Assembly: GCF_014269225.2 (NCBI RefSeq)
Contig: NZ_CP077097.1
Coordinates: forward strand, 5,281,001-5,345,000
DNA from: Pseudomonas anuradhapurensis
Lineage (GTDB): Bacteria; Pseudomonadota; Gammaproteobacteria; Pseudomonadales; Pseudomonadaceae
DNA: 64,000 bases
Direction of reading: 5' to 3'
The notes under the pieces are model-generated. The model was not told the DNA's origin. It ran no database searches and saw only the letters and a program-made list of their open reading frames with translations. The position numbers were made by a program, and so were the translations under genes. How positions within the stretch are numbered: the first letter of the stretch is position 1; the number at the start of each line of letters is the position of its first letter. Shown piece by piece: positions 27,356 to 36,738 of this stretch.

Positions 27356-29026
27356 TCAGCTGTCGAGGGCCTTGTACTTTTCGCGCAGGTGGTTGCGGAT
27401 CCACACTGCCGAGAGGTTGAGGGCCGCGATTACCAACACCAGCAGCAGCGCCGTGGCGTACACCAGTGGCCGCGCGGCTTCGACGTTGGGGCTCTGGAAG
27501 CCGACGTCATAGATGTGGAAGCCCAGGTGCATGATCTTCTGGTCCAGGTGCAGGTACGGGTAGTTGCCGTCCACTGGCAACGACGGCGCCAGCTTGACCA
27601 CCCCCACCAGCATCAGCGGCGCCACTTCACCGGCGGCGCGGGCCACGGCCAGGATCATGCCGGTCATCATGGCCGGGCTGGCCATGGGCAAGACGATCTT
27701 CCACAAGGTCTCGGCCTTGGTCGCGCCCAGGGCCAGCGAGCCCTCGCGCACGGTGCGCGGGATACGCGCCAGGCCTTCCTCGGTGGCGACGATCACCACC
27801 GGCACGGCCAGCAACGCCAGGGTCAGTGATGCCCACAGCAGGCCCGGGGTACCCAGGGTGGGTGCCGGCAACGCCTCGGGGAAGAACAGGCGGTCGATCG
27901 AGCCGCCCAGCACGTAGACGAAGAAGCCCAGGCCGAATACGCCATAGACGATCGCCGGCACCCCGGCCAGGTTGTTCACCGCGATGCGGATCAGCCGGGT
28001 CACCGGGCCCTGCCTGGCGTATTCGCGCAGGTAGACGGCCGCCAGCACCCCGAACGGGGTAACGATCACGGCCATGATCAAGGTCATCATCACGGTACCG
28101 AAGATGGCCGGGAAAATACCGCCTTCGGTGTTGGCCTCGCGCGGGTCGTCGCTGAGGAACTCCCACACCTTGGTAAAGTAGCTGCCCAGCTTGGTGAAGC
28201 CCGACATGCCGTTCGGCTGGATGGCGTGCACCACCTTGCTCAGGTTGATCTCCACTTCCCGGCCATTGGCATCGCGAGCCACCAGGCTGTCGCGAGCAAA
28301 CGCCTGGTGCAGGCCGGTCAGGCGCTCTTCGATGGCCTTGTAGCGGCTGTTCAGCTCGGCGCGGTCGGCGTCCATGTCGGCCTGGGCAGCGGCGTCCAGC
28401 TTGCCGTCCAGTTCCAGCTTTCGGGCCTGCAGGCGCAGGCGTTCAAGGCCATGGTTGATGGCACCAATGTCCTTCTTCTCAAGGCTTTGCAGCTCGCTGT
28501 GGAGTTGGTTGGCGCGCTTGAGCCGGGCCTGCAGCTCGTTCCAGGCGGCAGGCCCCTCGGCGACCACGCGGCCCTCTTCCTTGACGCTGACCAGGTAACC
28601 GTAGAAGTTGCCCCACTCGCGGCGCTCCAGCGCCATCAGGTCGGCTGGGTGCTGTTCATCGACCAGCCACTCTCCGACTACCCAGGTGAAGTCGCTGCCG
28701 TTGAGGTCGCGGTTACCCACCTTGATCAGCTCTCGGGTCATGAACTCCGGGCCCTGGTCAGGTACCGGCAAGCCGGCGCCCTTCAGACGGGCCCGGGGTA
28801 CTTCCTCCTTCTGCACCACTTCGCCGATGACGACGTGATCGGCCTGGCCCGGCACCTTGTAGGTGGCCTGGACAAGGTCGGCCGGCCAGAAGTGGCCCAG
28901 GCCGCGCACGGCAATCACCGCCAGCAGGCCGACGGTCATGATCACCGCCATGGCCACCGCGCCGCCGCTCATCCAGACGCCTGGGGCGCCGCTCTTGAAC
29001 CAGCCTTTGAGGGAATCCTTTTTCAC
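27356..29026 (-). CDS. pstA: Phosphate ABC transporter permease PstA, enlarged form
   Basis: The 556-residue permease is nearly twice the length of E. coli PstA (296). One membrane helix near the N-terminus is followed by a periplasmic region of about 230 residues that includes a predicted coiled coil (AELNSRYKAIEERLTGL). The usual PstA membrane domain then follows, with EGLARIPRTVREGSLALGAT as the ABC-coupling EAA loop. The start is a GTG at 29026. It ends about 70 bp before pstB. Large PstA proteins are seen across Pseudomonas; the role of the extra domain is not known. Confidence 0.94.
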   Translation of the reverse strand: MKKDSLKGWFKSGAPGVWMSGGAVAMAVIMTVGLLAVIAVRGLGHFWPADLVQATYKVPGQADHVVIGEVVQKEEVPRARLKGAGLPVPDQGPEFMTRELIKVGNRDLNGSDFTWVVGEWLVDEQHPADLMALERREWGNFYGYLVSVKEEGRVVAEGPAAWNELQARLKRANQLHSELQSLEKKDIGAINHGLERLRLQARKLELDGKLDAAAQADMDADRAELNSRYKAIEERLTGLHQAFARDSLVARDANGREVEINLSKVVHAIQPNGMSGFTKLGSYFTKVWEFLSDDPREANTEGGIFPAIFGTVMMTLIMAVIVTPFGVLAAVYLREYARQGPVTRLIRIAVNNLAGVPAIVYGVFGLGFFVYVLGGSIDRLFFPEALPAPTLGTPGLLWASLTLALLAVPVVIVATEEGLARIPRTVREGSLALGATKAETLWKIVLPMASPAMMTGMILAVARAAGEVAPLMLVGVVKLAPSLPVDGNYPYLHLDQKIMHLGFHIYDVGFQSPNVEAARPLVYATALLLVLVIAALNLSAVWIRNHLREKYKALDS

Positions 29027-29043
29027 GGATCGCTACCTTTCTA

Positions 29044-31332
29044 TCAAAGCGACGAGTATTTCTTGCGCAGACGCTGGCGAATCAGCTCGGCCAAGGTGTT
29101 CATGATGAAGGTGAACATCAGCAATACCAGCGCGGCCAGGAACAACACGCGATAGTGGCTGCCGCCGACTTCCGACTCAGGCATTTCCACCGCCACGTTG
29201 GCGGCCAGGGTACGCATGCCTTCGAACAGGTTCAGCTCCATCACCGGGGTGTTGCCGGTGGCCATCAGCACGATCATGGTCTCGCCCACCGCACGGCCCA
29301 TACCGATCATCAGCGCCGAGAAGATACCCGGGCTGGCGGTGAGGATGACGACGCGGGTCAGGGTCTGCCAGGGCGTGGCGCCGAGCGCCAGGGAGCCCAG
29401 GGTCAGGCTGCGCGGCACGCTGAACACGGCATCTTCGGCGATGGAGTAGATGTTCGGGATGACCGCGAAGCCCATGGCGATACCCACCACCAGGGCGTTG
29501 CGCTGGTCGTAGGTGATACCCAGGTCGCGGGTGATCCACAGGCGCATGTCGCCGCCGAAGAACCAGGTTTCCAGCAGCGGGCTCATGTACAAGGCGAACC
29601 AGCCGATCACCAGGATCACCGGAATCAGGATGGCCGCCTCCCAGCCGTCCGGAATGCGCAGGCGGATCGACTCGGGCAGCCGGCTCCAGGCAAAGCCTGC
29701 TGCCAGGATGCCGATCGGCATGATCACGAACAGGCTGAACACACCCGGCAGGTGACCTTCCAGGTAGGGCGCGAGGAACAGGCCGGCGAAGAAGCCAAGG
29801 ATCACCGTCGGCATCGCTTCCATCAGTTCGATCACCGGCTTGACCTTGCGGCGCATGCCCGGGGCCATGAAGTAGGCGGTGTAGATGGCTGCGGCAATTG
29901 CCAGCGGCGCCGCCAGCACCATGGCGTAGAACGCCGCCTTGAGGGTACCGAAGGTCAGCGGCGACAGGCTCAGCTTGGGCTCGAAGTCGGTATTCGAGGC
30001 AGTCGACTGCCAGACGTACTTGGGCTCGTCATAGTTCTCGTACCAGACCTTGCCCCACAGCGCGCTGAAGGAAATTTCCGGATGCGGGTTACGCAGGCTC
30101 AGCGGCAGCAGCTTGCCGCCCTCTTCGATCATGATGCGGTTGGCGCGTGGCGACAGGGCCAGGATGCCGGCGCCTTCGGCAGCCTGCTCGACCAGCAGGG
30201 TACGGTGCGCGGTGCTGTGGAACACGCCCAGTTTGCCCTCGGCATCCAGGGCGATGAAGCCCTTGCGGCGCTCCTCGGCGTCGATCTGCACGATCGGGGC
30301 CTTGCCCATCTGGAAGCTGCGAATCTGCTTGAAGCGCGACTCGCCATCCGGGTCGCGGGCCATGAACCACTGGGTCAGACCACCTTTGGAGTCACCCATG
30401 ATCAGCGAGATGCCGCCAACCAGCTGGGCCGTGGCGGTAATTTCGGTGTCCGCGCTTTCAGAGAGCTTGTAGCGGCCGTTGAGGCTCTTGTCGCGCAGGC
30501 TGAAGACGTCGGCAGTGGCGCGGCCGTTGATCACGTACAGCCAATGCTGACGCGGGTCGATGAAGATGTTCTTCACCGTTTCGGTCATTTGCGGCAGTTC
30601 GATGCGGTTCTGCTCGGTGGTGACCTCGCCGGTCATCATGTTTTCGCTACGGGTCAGCTCGACCACCTGCAGGTGCGCGCCAGTGGAGCCAGCCAGCAGC
30701 AGGACGTCGCCATTGACGTTGACGCTGACGTGATCCAGCGCCTGGCCCTGGTCATCGAGCACGAACGGCTGCTCGCCGTACGGGTAGTCGATACCGGGGT
30801 CGATGGTTTTCTTGTTGTCGGGGTAGGTAATCTTGTAGCTGTGGTGGAACACCAGGGCCTGGCCATTGGACAAGCCCAGCACCACCAGCGGGCTCCCTGG
30901 CTGGTCGGTACTGATCGAGGTCACCTGGGCGCCTGCCGGCAGCGGCAGGTCGACCCGCTTGAGCGCGTTACCGGTCTTGGTATCGAAGAACAGTACCTGG
31001 CCCTTGTCCGAAACGCGCATGCCCACCAGGTTCTGCTCTTCAAGCGCGATCATCAGCGGCTTGCCGGCATCCTGTTGCAGCCAGGTTGGCTCCAGCGCCT
31101 TCTTGCTGGTCAACTCGGCGCCCTGGAACAGCGGCAGTACCACATAGGCCAGGTAGAAGAAGATCAGGGTGATTGCCGCCAACACGGCAAGCCCGCCCAC
31201 CAGTACATACCAGCGGGTCAGGCGGTCCTTGAGTGCGCGCATGCGGCGCTTGCGTTGCAACTCCGGCGTATTGAAGTCAATCCGCTCGGGCTGGGAATTT
31301 GGAGTCATTGTGGAGTTGGCCAGATCATTCAT
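29044..31332 (-). CDS. pstC: Phosphate ABC transporter permease PstC, enlarged form
   Basis: From the ATG at 31332 the product is 762 residues, over twice E. coli PstC (319). One N-terminal helix (VLVGGLAVLAAITLIFFYLAY) is followed by a beta-rich periplasmic domain of about 370 residues resembling propeller-type repeats, then the PstC membrane domain with EAA-loop sequence SLTLGSLALGATPWQTL. A GTG at 31338 is also in frame but has no ribosome site. Its leader carries its own Pho box. Both permeases in this operon have large periplasmic insertions. Confidence 0.94.
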   Translation of the reverse strand: MNDLANSTMTPNSQPERIDFNTPELQRKRRMRALKDRLTRWYVLVGGLAVLAAITLIFFYLAYVVLPLFQGAELTSKKALEPTWLQQDAGKPLMIALEEQNLVGMRVSDKGQVLFFDTKTGNALKRVDLPLPAGAQVTSISTDQPGSPLVVLGLSNGQALVFHHSYKITYPDNKKTIDPGIDYPYGEQPFVLDDQGQALDHVSVNVNGDVLLLAGSTGAHLQVVELTRSENMMTGEVTTEQNRIELPQMTETVKNIFIDPRQHWLYVINGRATADVFSLRDKSLNGRYKLSESADTEITATAQLVGGISLIMGDSKGGLTQWFMARDPDGESRFKQIRSFQMGKAPIVQIDAEERRKGFIALDAEGKLGVFHSTAHRTLLVEQAAEGAGILALSPRANRIMIEEGGKLLPLSLRNPHPEISFSALWGKVWYENYDEPKYVWQSTASNTDFEPKLSLSPLTFGTLKAAFYAMVLAAPLAIAAAIYTAYFMAPGMRRKVKPVIELMEAMPTVILGFFAGLFLAPYLEGHLPGVFSLFVIMPIGILAAGFAWSRLPESIRLRIPDGWEAAILIPVILVIGWFALYMSPLLETWFFGGDMRLWITRDLGITYDQRNALVVGIAMGFAVIPNIYSIAEDAVFSVPRSLTLGSLALGATPWQTLTRVVILTASPGIFSALMIGMGRAVGETMIVLMATGNTPVMELNLFEGMRTLAANVAVEMPESEVGGSHYRVLFLAALVLLMFTFIMNTLAELIRQRLRKKYSSL

Positions 31333-31354
31333 GCGCACACCCTAGCGGTCCCGT

Positions 31355-31372
31355 ATGACAAAAACATGACAA
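31355..31372 (-). promoter_or_regulatory. Candidate Pho box upstream of pstC
   Basis: On the - strand TTGTCAT-GTTT-TTGTCAT is an exact 7-4-7 repeat, each half differing from CTGTCAT only in its first base. It ends 22 bp before the pstC start, leaving little room for a normal -10 and leader. Confidence 0.6.
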
Positions 31373-31388
31373 TGTAGTGACGCACGAA

Positions 31389-31459
31389 AGCCCGCCGCAC
31401 AGGAAGCCTGGCTTCGGGCTGGGAATTCGTGGAAGAGGCCAGGCAGCAGTACCGGCCTC
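31389..31459 (-). terminator. Hairpins after pstS, possible partial terminator
   Basis: Downstream of the pstS stop are GAGGCC/GGCCTC (31435-31440 with 31454-31459) and GAAGCC/GGCTTC (31403-31408 with 31410-31415), with short or no T-runs. They could slow polymerase or protect the pstS mRNA, giving more pstS than pstCAB. Confidence 0.35.
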
Positions 31460-31471
31460 CCCCTCAGTCAG

Positions 31472-32470
31472 TTACTTCTTTACGACGTTACCGGCGTGGG
31501 ACAGGCCCAGGTCAGCCAGGGTCTTGTCGATGACTTTGGCCGGCAGCGGGATGTAGCCATCCTTCACCACGACCTGCTGGCCAGCTTGCGACAGCACCAG
31601 CTTGACGAACTCGGCTTCCAGCGGGGCCAGAGGCTTGTTCGGCGCCTTGTTGACGTAGACGTAGAGGAAGCGCGACAGCGGGTATTTGCCGTTCAGGGCG
31701 TTGGTTTCGTTGTCTTCAACGAACTCGCCGCCTTCTTTCTTGGCCAGGGCAACAGTCTTGACGCTGGCGGTCTTGTAGCCGATGCCCGAGTAGCCAATGC
31801 CGTTCAGCGAGGAGCTGATCGACTGCACGACCGAAGCCGAACCAGGCTGTTCGTTGACGTTAGGCTTGAAGTCGCCTTTGCACAGGGCTTCTTCCTTGAA
31901 GTAGCCATAGGTGCCGGATACCGAGTTGCGGCCGAACAGCTGGATTGGCTTGTTGGCCAGGTCGCCGGTCACGCCCAGGTCACCCCAGGTCTTGACGTCG
32001 GCTTTGGCGCCACACAGGCGGGTGGACGAGAAGATGGCGTCGACCTGAGCCATGGTCAGGCCCTTGATCGGGTTGTCCTTGTGCACGAACACGGCCAGGG
32101 CATCGACGGCAACCGGGATGGCGGTTGGCTTGTAGCCGTACTTCTGCTCGAAGGCCTGCAGCTCGACATCCTTCATCTTGCGGCTCATCGGGCCGAGGTT
32201 GGCGGTACCTTCGGTCAGCGCGGGTGGCGCGGTGGAGGAGCCGGCAGCCTGGATCTGGATGTTTACGTTCGGGTATTCCTTCTTGTAGGCCTCGGCCCAC
32301 AGAGTCATCAGGTTCGCGAGGGTGTCGGAACCGACGCTGGAGAGGTTGCCCGAAACACCGGTGGTCTTGGTGTAGGTCGGGATTGCAGGATCGACAGCGG
32401 CTACCGCGTTGGCGGTTGCAACGCCAGCGGCGGCAAAGGTGAGGGCCGCCATCAAACGCTTCAGTTTCAT
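31472..32470 (-). CDS. pstS: Phosphate ABC transporter periplasmic binding protein PstS
   Basis: The 332-residue protein has a signal peptide ([19 protein letters not shown]) and a PstS-type binding fold. Phosphate-contact regions are [11 protein letters not shown] and [15 protein letters not shown] near the mature N-terminus, plus [17 protein letters not shown] lies 7 nt before the ATG. It is the first gene of the pst cluster and has a Pho box in its leader. Length is normal for the Pseudomonas PstS group. No lipobox is present, so it is soluble in the periplasm. Confidence 0.96.
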   Translation of the reverse strand: MKLKRLMAALTFAAAGVATANAVAAVDPAIPTYTKTTGVSGNLSSVGSDTLANLMTLWAEAYKKEYPNVNIQIQAAGSSTAPPALTEGTANLGPMSRKMKDVELQAFEQKYGYKPTAIPVAVDALAVFVHKDNPIKGLTMAQVDAIFSSTRLCGAKADVKTWGDLGVTGDLANKPIQLFGRNSVSGTYGYFKEEALCKGDFKPNVNEQPGSASVVQSISSSLNGIGYSGIGYKTASVKTVALAKKEGGEFVEDNETNALNGKYPLSRFLYVYVNKAPNKPLAPLEAEFVKLVLSQAGQQVVVKDGYIPLPAKVIDKTLADLGLSHAGNVVKK

Positions 32471-32542
32471 GCCTTGCTCCTAGCAGGAATGGGGGTGTTG
32501 GATGGAACGGGCCCAAGTATCTGCAGGCCGCATGAATACGAT

Positions 32543-32560
32543 ATGACTTGAATGTGACAA
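32543..32560 (-). promoter_or_regulatory. Candidate Pho box upstream of pstS
   Basis: The - strand reads TTGTCAC-ATTC-AAGTCAT, a 7-4-7 repeat matching the PhoB consensus at 11 of 14 half-site positions. It lies about 73 bp before the pstS start. Confidence 0.6.
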
Positions 32561-32596
32561 TTGGATGAAAGGCCATCATCAGCTACCTGGCAACTC

Positions 32597-32699
32597 CTTG
32601 TGTCGCGATGGGCTGCGCAGCAGCCCCAGGCATGGCGAACCCGGCACGAATTGCCGGGGCTGCTGCGCAGCCCATCGCGACACAAGGCCGCTCCTGCAA
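32597..32699. repeat. Paired REP element
   Basis: Copies at 32597-32630 (TTGTGTCGCGATGGGCTGCG core) and 32655-32699 (inverted) lie between pstS and the transporter gene ending at 32704. The left copy lacks the outer TAGGAGCGGC portion. Confidence 0.85.
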
Positions 32700-32703
32700 C
32701 AGG

Positions 32704-33993
32704 TCAGCGCTTGTTGCTGAGCAGGTACAGCCCCACCAGCAGACCAACGGCACACAACCCTGCCACATAGTAGGCAGGCGCCATCGGGCTCACTTTCAAC
32801 AGCGCAGTCACCACCATCGGCGTCAACCCGCCAAAAATCGCGTAGGCCACGTTGTACGAGAACGACAGCCCGCTGAACCGCACCACCGCCGGAAACGCCT
32901 TGACCATCACATAAGGCACCGCACCGATCACACCCACACACAAACCGGTCACTGCATAAAGCGGGAACAGCAGCTCGGGCCGGGTCGGCAGGCTGTGGTA
33001 GAAGGTCCAGGAGCTCGCCAGCAGCAGCAGGCTGCCGATCACGAACACCCGGCCCGCGCCAAAGCGGTCGGCCAGGCTGCCAGCGCCGATGCAGCCGAAG
33101 CTGAGCAGTACGATTGCCAGGCTGTTGGCCTTGAGGGAATCGGTGGGGCTGATGTGATAGATGCTCTGCAGCAGCGCCGGCGTCATCAGGATGACCACCA
33201 CGATGCCGGCAGACAGCATCCAGGTCAGCAGCATCGACAGCACGATCGGGCCACGATGGTCACGCAGCACGGCACGCAGCGGCAGTTCCTCGGCCAGCGC
33301 CTTGCGCTGCTGCATCTCGGCAAACACCGGGGTTTCGTGCAACCAGCGACGCAGGTACACCGAGAACAGGCCGAACACACCGCCAAGCAGGAACGGGATA
33401 CGCCAGGCGTAATCGGCCACTTCCTCTGCGCTGTAGACGCTGTTGATCAGGGTCGCCACCAGCGAGCCGAGCAGGATGCCCGCGGTCAGGCCGGCCGTGA
33501 GGGTCCCGCAGGCGTAGCCGGTGTTGCGTGCCGGCACGTGCTCGGACACGAACACCCAGGCCCCCGGCACCTCGCCACCGATTGCCGCACCCTGGATCAC
33601 GCGCATCAGCAACAGCAGGACCGGCGCCCACAGGCCGATCTGCGCATAGGTCGGCAACAGGCCCATGATCAGTGTTGGCAGGGCCATCATGAAGATACTC
33701 AGGGTGAACATCTTCTTGCGCCCGAGCAGGTCACCGAAATGGGCCATGATGATGCCGCCCAGCGGTCGCGCCAGGTAGCCGGCGGCGAAAATGCCGAAGG
33801 TCTGCATCAGGCGCAGCCATTCGGGCATGTCGGCGGGGAAGAACAGCTTGCCGACCACCGTGGCGAAAAACACGAAGATGATGAAGTCGTAGAACTCCAG
33901 CGCGCCGCCCAATGCGGACAGAGAGAGAGTCTTGTAGTCACTGCGGGTCAGCGGCCGCGAGGGCTGCTCGATACTGCTCGGCACGGAGGTCAT
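32704..33993 (-). CDS. MFS transporter, metabolite:H+ symporter family
   Basis: From the ATG at 33993 the product is 429 residues with 12 predicted helices. It belongs to the metabolite:H+ symporter (MHS) branch, shown by the early ALGGALEFYDFIIF and the loop-2 motif GDLLGRKKMF. Substrates in this branch include dicarboxylates, shikimate, proline and betaine; none can be named here. The frame is open to 34119, and a start at 34020 is possible. Neither has a strong ribosome site. The region upstream (33994-34355) is non-coding. Confidence 0.82.
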   Translation of the reverse strand: MTSVPSSIEQPSRPLTRSDYKTLSLSALGGALEFYDFIIFVFFATVVGKLFFPADMPEWLRLMQTFGIFAAGYLARPLGGIIMAHFGDLLGRKKMFTLSIFMMALPTLIMGLLPTYAQIGLWAPVLLLLMRVIQGAAIGGEVPGAWVFVSEHVPARNTGYACGTLTAGLTAGILLGSLVATLINSVYSAEEVADYAWRIPFLLGGVFGLFSVYLRRWLHETPVFAEMQQRKALAEELPLRAVLRDHRGPIVLSMLLTWMLSAGIVVVILMTPALLQSIYHISPTDSLKANSLAIVLLSFGCIGAGSLADRFGAGRVFVIGSLLLLASSWTFYHSLPTRPELLFPLYAVTGLCVGVIGAVPYVMVKAFPAVVRFSGLSFSYNVAYAIFGGLTPMVVTALLKVSPMAPAYYVAGLCAVGLLVGLYLLSNKR

Positions 33994-34355
33994 CGCTGAT
34001 TGTTCTCTTTGTAGGGGCATGCAGGCCGCTTGGCACGCGGCTTCTGGATTGGTAACGGACGAAGATAGCAAATTGCCGAGCTGCGCCGAAAGCGATACAA
34101 AATCCATACACATATTCATGAATGCGCGGTCGTCGCTGGCCGTTATGCTCTATATACTGGCGATTCGTAGGAAAAGGTTGCTCCTAACGTGGGATGTTGT
34201 GCGAAAACGCCGGTCATTATTGTCAGGCGGTTTCGCAGAGTTTCCCTACGGCCGCCCAGTGAAACGAAATCGGCGTAGTATGTTTCAAGCTGAATCGTTT
34301 ACCCGGCCTTTGCGCCACACCAACGAAAAGCGTCACGGGTCAGAGGCCCCATCGC
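33994..34355. other. Divergent intergenic region, AT-richer than surroundings
   Basis: About 360 bp between the MFS gene and the thioesterase gene. It holds an ATTCATGAAT palindrome (34114-34123) and a TATACT -10-like hexamer at 34153-34158 without a matching -35. No ORF worth calling and no stable terminator were seen. Confidence 0.5.
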
Positions 34356-34754
34356 ATGATTGAGCTCGAACAAGAAGATCCTATCCCGCAGGGCGACCTG
34401 GCCTTGCAGATCACCGCACTCCCGCGCGAGACCAACGGGTTTGGCGATATCTTTGGCGGCTGGTTGGTCGCCCAGATGGACCTGGCCGGTACCGCCATGG
34501 CCAGCCGTGTCGCCGGCGGCCGTGTGGCCACCGTGGCCATCGACCGCATGGCTTTCCTGGTGCCAGTGGCCGTTGGCGCACAATTGTCCTTCTATACCCA
34601 GACCCTGGAAATCGGCCGCAGCTCGATCCAGATGATGGTCGAAGTGTGGAGCGACGACCCGCTGTCCAGCGAATGGCGCAAGGTCACCGAAGCGGTGTTC
34701 GTCTTCGTCGCCATCGACGGCAGTGGCCGTACCCGCTCCGTACCTCGTCGCTGA
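34356..34754 (+). CDS. Acyl-CoA thioesterase, YciA-type hotdog protein
   Basis: The 132-residue protein has a single hotdog domain of the YciA/BFIT group, with the diagnostic NGFGDIFGGWLVAQMDLAG (residues 28-46) including the catalytic Asp, and the later VPVAVGAQLSF. Such enzymes hydrolyse short to long acyl-CoAs, releasing free acid and CoA. It is followed 71 bp later by the mutarotase-like gene. Substrate length preference is unknown. Confidence 0.9.
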   Translation: MIELEQEDPIPQGDLALQITALPRETNGFGDIFGGWLVAQMDLAGTAMASRVAGGRVATVAIDRMAFLVPVAVGAQLSFYTQTLEIGRSSIQMMVEVWSDDPLSSEWRKVTEAVFVFVAIDGSGRTRSVPRR

Positions 34755-34825
34755 GCCACGCCGGCGGTAAACTCATTGCATGTGCCCGGGTCCAAGGCCC
34801 ACTGGCAATCAATGAGATGAACACA

Positions 34826-35722
34826 ATGGCTTCCTTCCAGGTCGTAAGCGAGCAACATGGCGAACTCAACTGCTGGCGTATCAGCAGCAACCACGCCGAA
34901 CTACTGATCGCCCAGCAGGGCGCGCAGATCCTCAGCTACCAGTGCGTTGGCCAGCCACCGCTGTTGTGGCTGAGCGACCAGGCCATCTTCCGCCAGGGCA
35001 AGTCGGTGCGTGCCGGGATACCGGTATGCTGGCCGTGGTTCGGCAACCTGCAGCGCAACCCACAGGCCGTGCAGGCCATGTACCACGGCGAACAGGCACC
35101 TGCCCACGGCCTGGCACGGACCCGTGACTGGCAACTGCTGGGCATCGAAGAAGCGGGCGACGGGCTGCGTATCGAGTTCGAGCTGCCCGAAGCGCAGGGC
35201 AAGCTGCCCGACTGGCCCCACGACGTGGAGCTGAAGTTGCTGGTGGAACTGGGCGCTGAGCTGAAACTGAAGCTGACCAGCCGCAACATGGGCAATACCC
35301 CGGTCACCCTCAGCCAGGCCCTGCACAGCTACTTTGCAGTCAGCGATGTGCGGCAAGTGCGGGTTGAAGGTGTCGCAGGGCTGGGCTACATCGAGACCCT
35401 GGCCGACTGGGAGCAGCGCCAGCAGCAGGGCGCGCTGGCGTTCAGCGGTGAGACTGACCGCATCTACCTCGCCACCCCGCCGCAACTGAGCATTGTCGAC
35501 CCGCACTGGAACCGGCGGATCACCCTGGCCAGCAGCGGGTCACGTTCGGCGGTGATCTGGAACCCTTGGACCGAGCGGGCCAGGGAGTTGCCGGACATGG
35601 CCGATGATGGCTGGCAGCGGATGCTGTGCATCGAGACGGCGAATGTGTGGGATGACCTGGTGGAGTTGAAGCCAGGGGCAACTCATTCGCTTGGCCTGGT
35701 AGTGGCGAGCGAAGCGCTTTGA
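34826..35722 (+). CDS. Aldose-1-epimerase-like protein (D-hexose-6-phosphate mutarotase family)
   Basis: From the ATG at 34826 the product is 298 residues and resembles E. coli YeaD. Recognisable parts are QQGAQILSY, GIPVCWPWFG, the conserved PAHGLAR with active-site His, and ALHSYFAVSD. Members interconvert alpha and beta anomers of hexose 6-phosphates; activity here is not shown. An ATG at 34817 is also in frame. The frame is open further upstream inside the thioesterase gene, but that part is not homologous. It is convergent with the DUF3299-like gene, across a single REP. Confidence 0.85.
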   Translation: MASFQVVSEQHGELNCWRISSNHAELLIAQQGAQILSYQCVGQPPLLWLSDQAIFRQGKSVRAGIPVCWPWFGNLQRNPQAVQAMYHGEQAPAHGLARTRDWQLLGIEEAGDGLRIEFELPEAQGKLPDWPHDVELKLLVELGAELKLKLTSRNMGNTPVTLSQALHSYFAVSDVRQVRVEGVAGLGYIETLADWEQRQQQGALAFSGETDRIYLATPPQLSIVDPHWNRRITLASSGSRSAVIWNPWTERARELPDMADDGWQRMLCIETANVWDDLVELKPGATHSLGLVVASEAL

Positions 35723-35734
35723 TCTGAAGCACTC

Positions 35735-35779
35735 GGGACCGCTGTGCGGTCCTTTCGCGACACAAGGCCGCTCCTACAA
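35735..35779. repeat. Single REP element
   Basis: One copy (GGGACCGCTGTGCGGTCC then TTCGCGACACAAGGCCGCTC) lies between convergent genes. No inverted partner is present, unlike most REPs in this window. Confidence 0.8.
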
Positions 35780-35813
35780 GGGTACGCGGTCACCTGAGGC
35801 GCGCCGCAAGGCA

Positions 35814-36347
35814 TCAGAGGTCGGCATCCTCCACCACCCTCACCTTCTGGGCATCCAGCGCATAGGCGGCATCGGCCAGGTCGTTGCTGACCTTTTCCAC
35901 CTTCAGCGTGCCGCTGACCCACAGCGGTGTGTAGATGTCATCGATCTTCAGGCCTTTCGGGTAGCGCACCAGCACCAACTGGTTCGGCGGTGGTGGCGGC
36001 ACATGGATGCAGGCGCCCGGGTACGGCACCAGGAAGAACAGCGTGCTGTTGCCCTTGGCGTCGCTCTCCAGCGGCACAGGGTAACCGCCCAGGCGGATGT
36101 CCTTGCCGTTCATCGCCGCCACGGTCTTGGTCGAGTACATCACCGCCGGCAAGCCCTTGCTTTGCTTGAGGCCGCCCTTGGCGGTAAAGGTACCCATGGC
36201 TTCCGGCGAATTGTGGTCGATTTCGGGCATCTGCTCGAGCGCCTTCTGGTCCGACTTGGGCATCAGCTCAAGCCAGTCGGTTTCGGGCAGCTCGGCATGG
36301 GCCAGGGCACTGGCCAACAGCAAGGGGGCGAGGAAAAAGGCACGCAT
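35814..36347 (-). CDS. DUF3299-like periplasmic protein
   Basis: The 177-residue product has a signal peptide (FFLAPLLLASALAHA) and a soluble domain matching the DUF3299 pattern I recall: DWLELMPKSDQ, RLGGYPVPLE, and FFLVPYPGACIHVPPPPPNQ. The invariant CIHVPPPPPNQ segment suggests a small beta-rich fold. Function is not known. Start at 36347 is set by the signal peptide; the frame extends to 36383 without a ribosome site. Downstream it is convergent with the mutarotase-like gene. Confidence 0.75.
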   Translation of the reverse strand: MRAFFLAPLLLASALAHAELPETDWLELMPKSDQKALEQMPEIDHNSPEAMGTFTAKGGLKQSKGLPAVMYSTKTVAAMNGKDIRLGGYPVPLESDAKGNSTLFFLVPYPGACIHVPPPPPNQLVLVRYPKGLKIDDIYTPLWVSGTLKVEKVSNDLADAAYALDAQKVRVVEDADL

Positions 36348-36395
36348 GGAAATGCTCGGCAACTCGGAAGAATTGCCGGGCATTCTACCCAGTAT

Positions 36396-36641
36396 TCAAC
36401 GCTTCTTGATGAATCCGTAGATCACCAGCAGAACGACCGCACCCACCAGGGCGCCAAGGAAGCCTGCAGCCTGCCCGGCCTGGTAGATGCCCAGCGCCTG
36501 GCCGCCATAGGTGGCCAACAGGGAGCCGGCGATACCCAGCAGGATGGTCATGATCCAGCCCATGCTGTCGTCGCCCGGTTTGATGAAGCGGGCCAGCAGG
36601 CCGACGATGAGGCCGATGAAGATGGTTCCAATGATGCCCAT
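36396..36641 (-). CDS. GlsB/YeaQ/YmgE family membrane protein
   Basis: The 81-residue protein consists of three short hydrophobic helices with the family pattern GIIGTIFIGLIVGLLAR, then GDDSMGWIMTILLGIAGSLL and GALVGAVVLLVIYGFIKKR. It is a stress-associated inner-membrane protein family (transglycosylase-associated by older name); no enzyme activity is established. AGAGGGA lies 7 nt upstream of the ATG at 36641. It stands alone between the DUF3299-like gene and purK. Confidence 0.88.
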   Translation of the reverse strand: MGIIGTIFIGLIVGLLARFIKPGDDSMGWIMTILLGIAGSLLATYGGQALGIYQAGQAAGFLGALVGAVVLLVIYGFIKKR

Positions 36642-36738
36642 GGCGATCCCTCTGCAATGAAGAATGGAACAAGCCAAAGCCTAGACAGCGCTTTGGCTTG
36701 TTGCCATTTCAGAGGGCATGCCGCTGGTAGAAGTTCGA

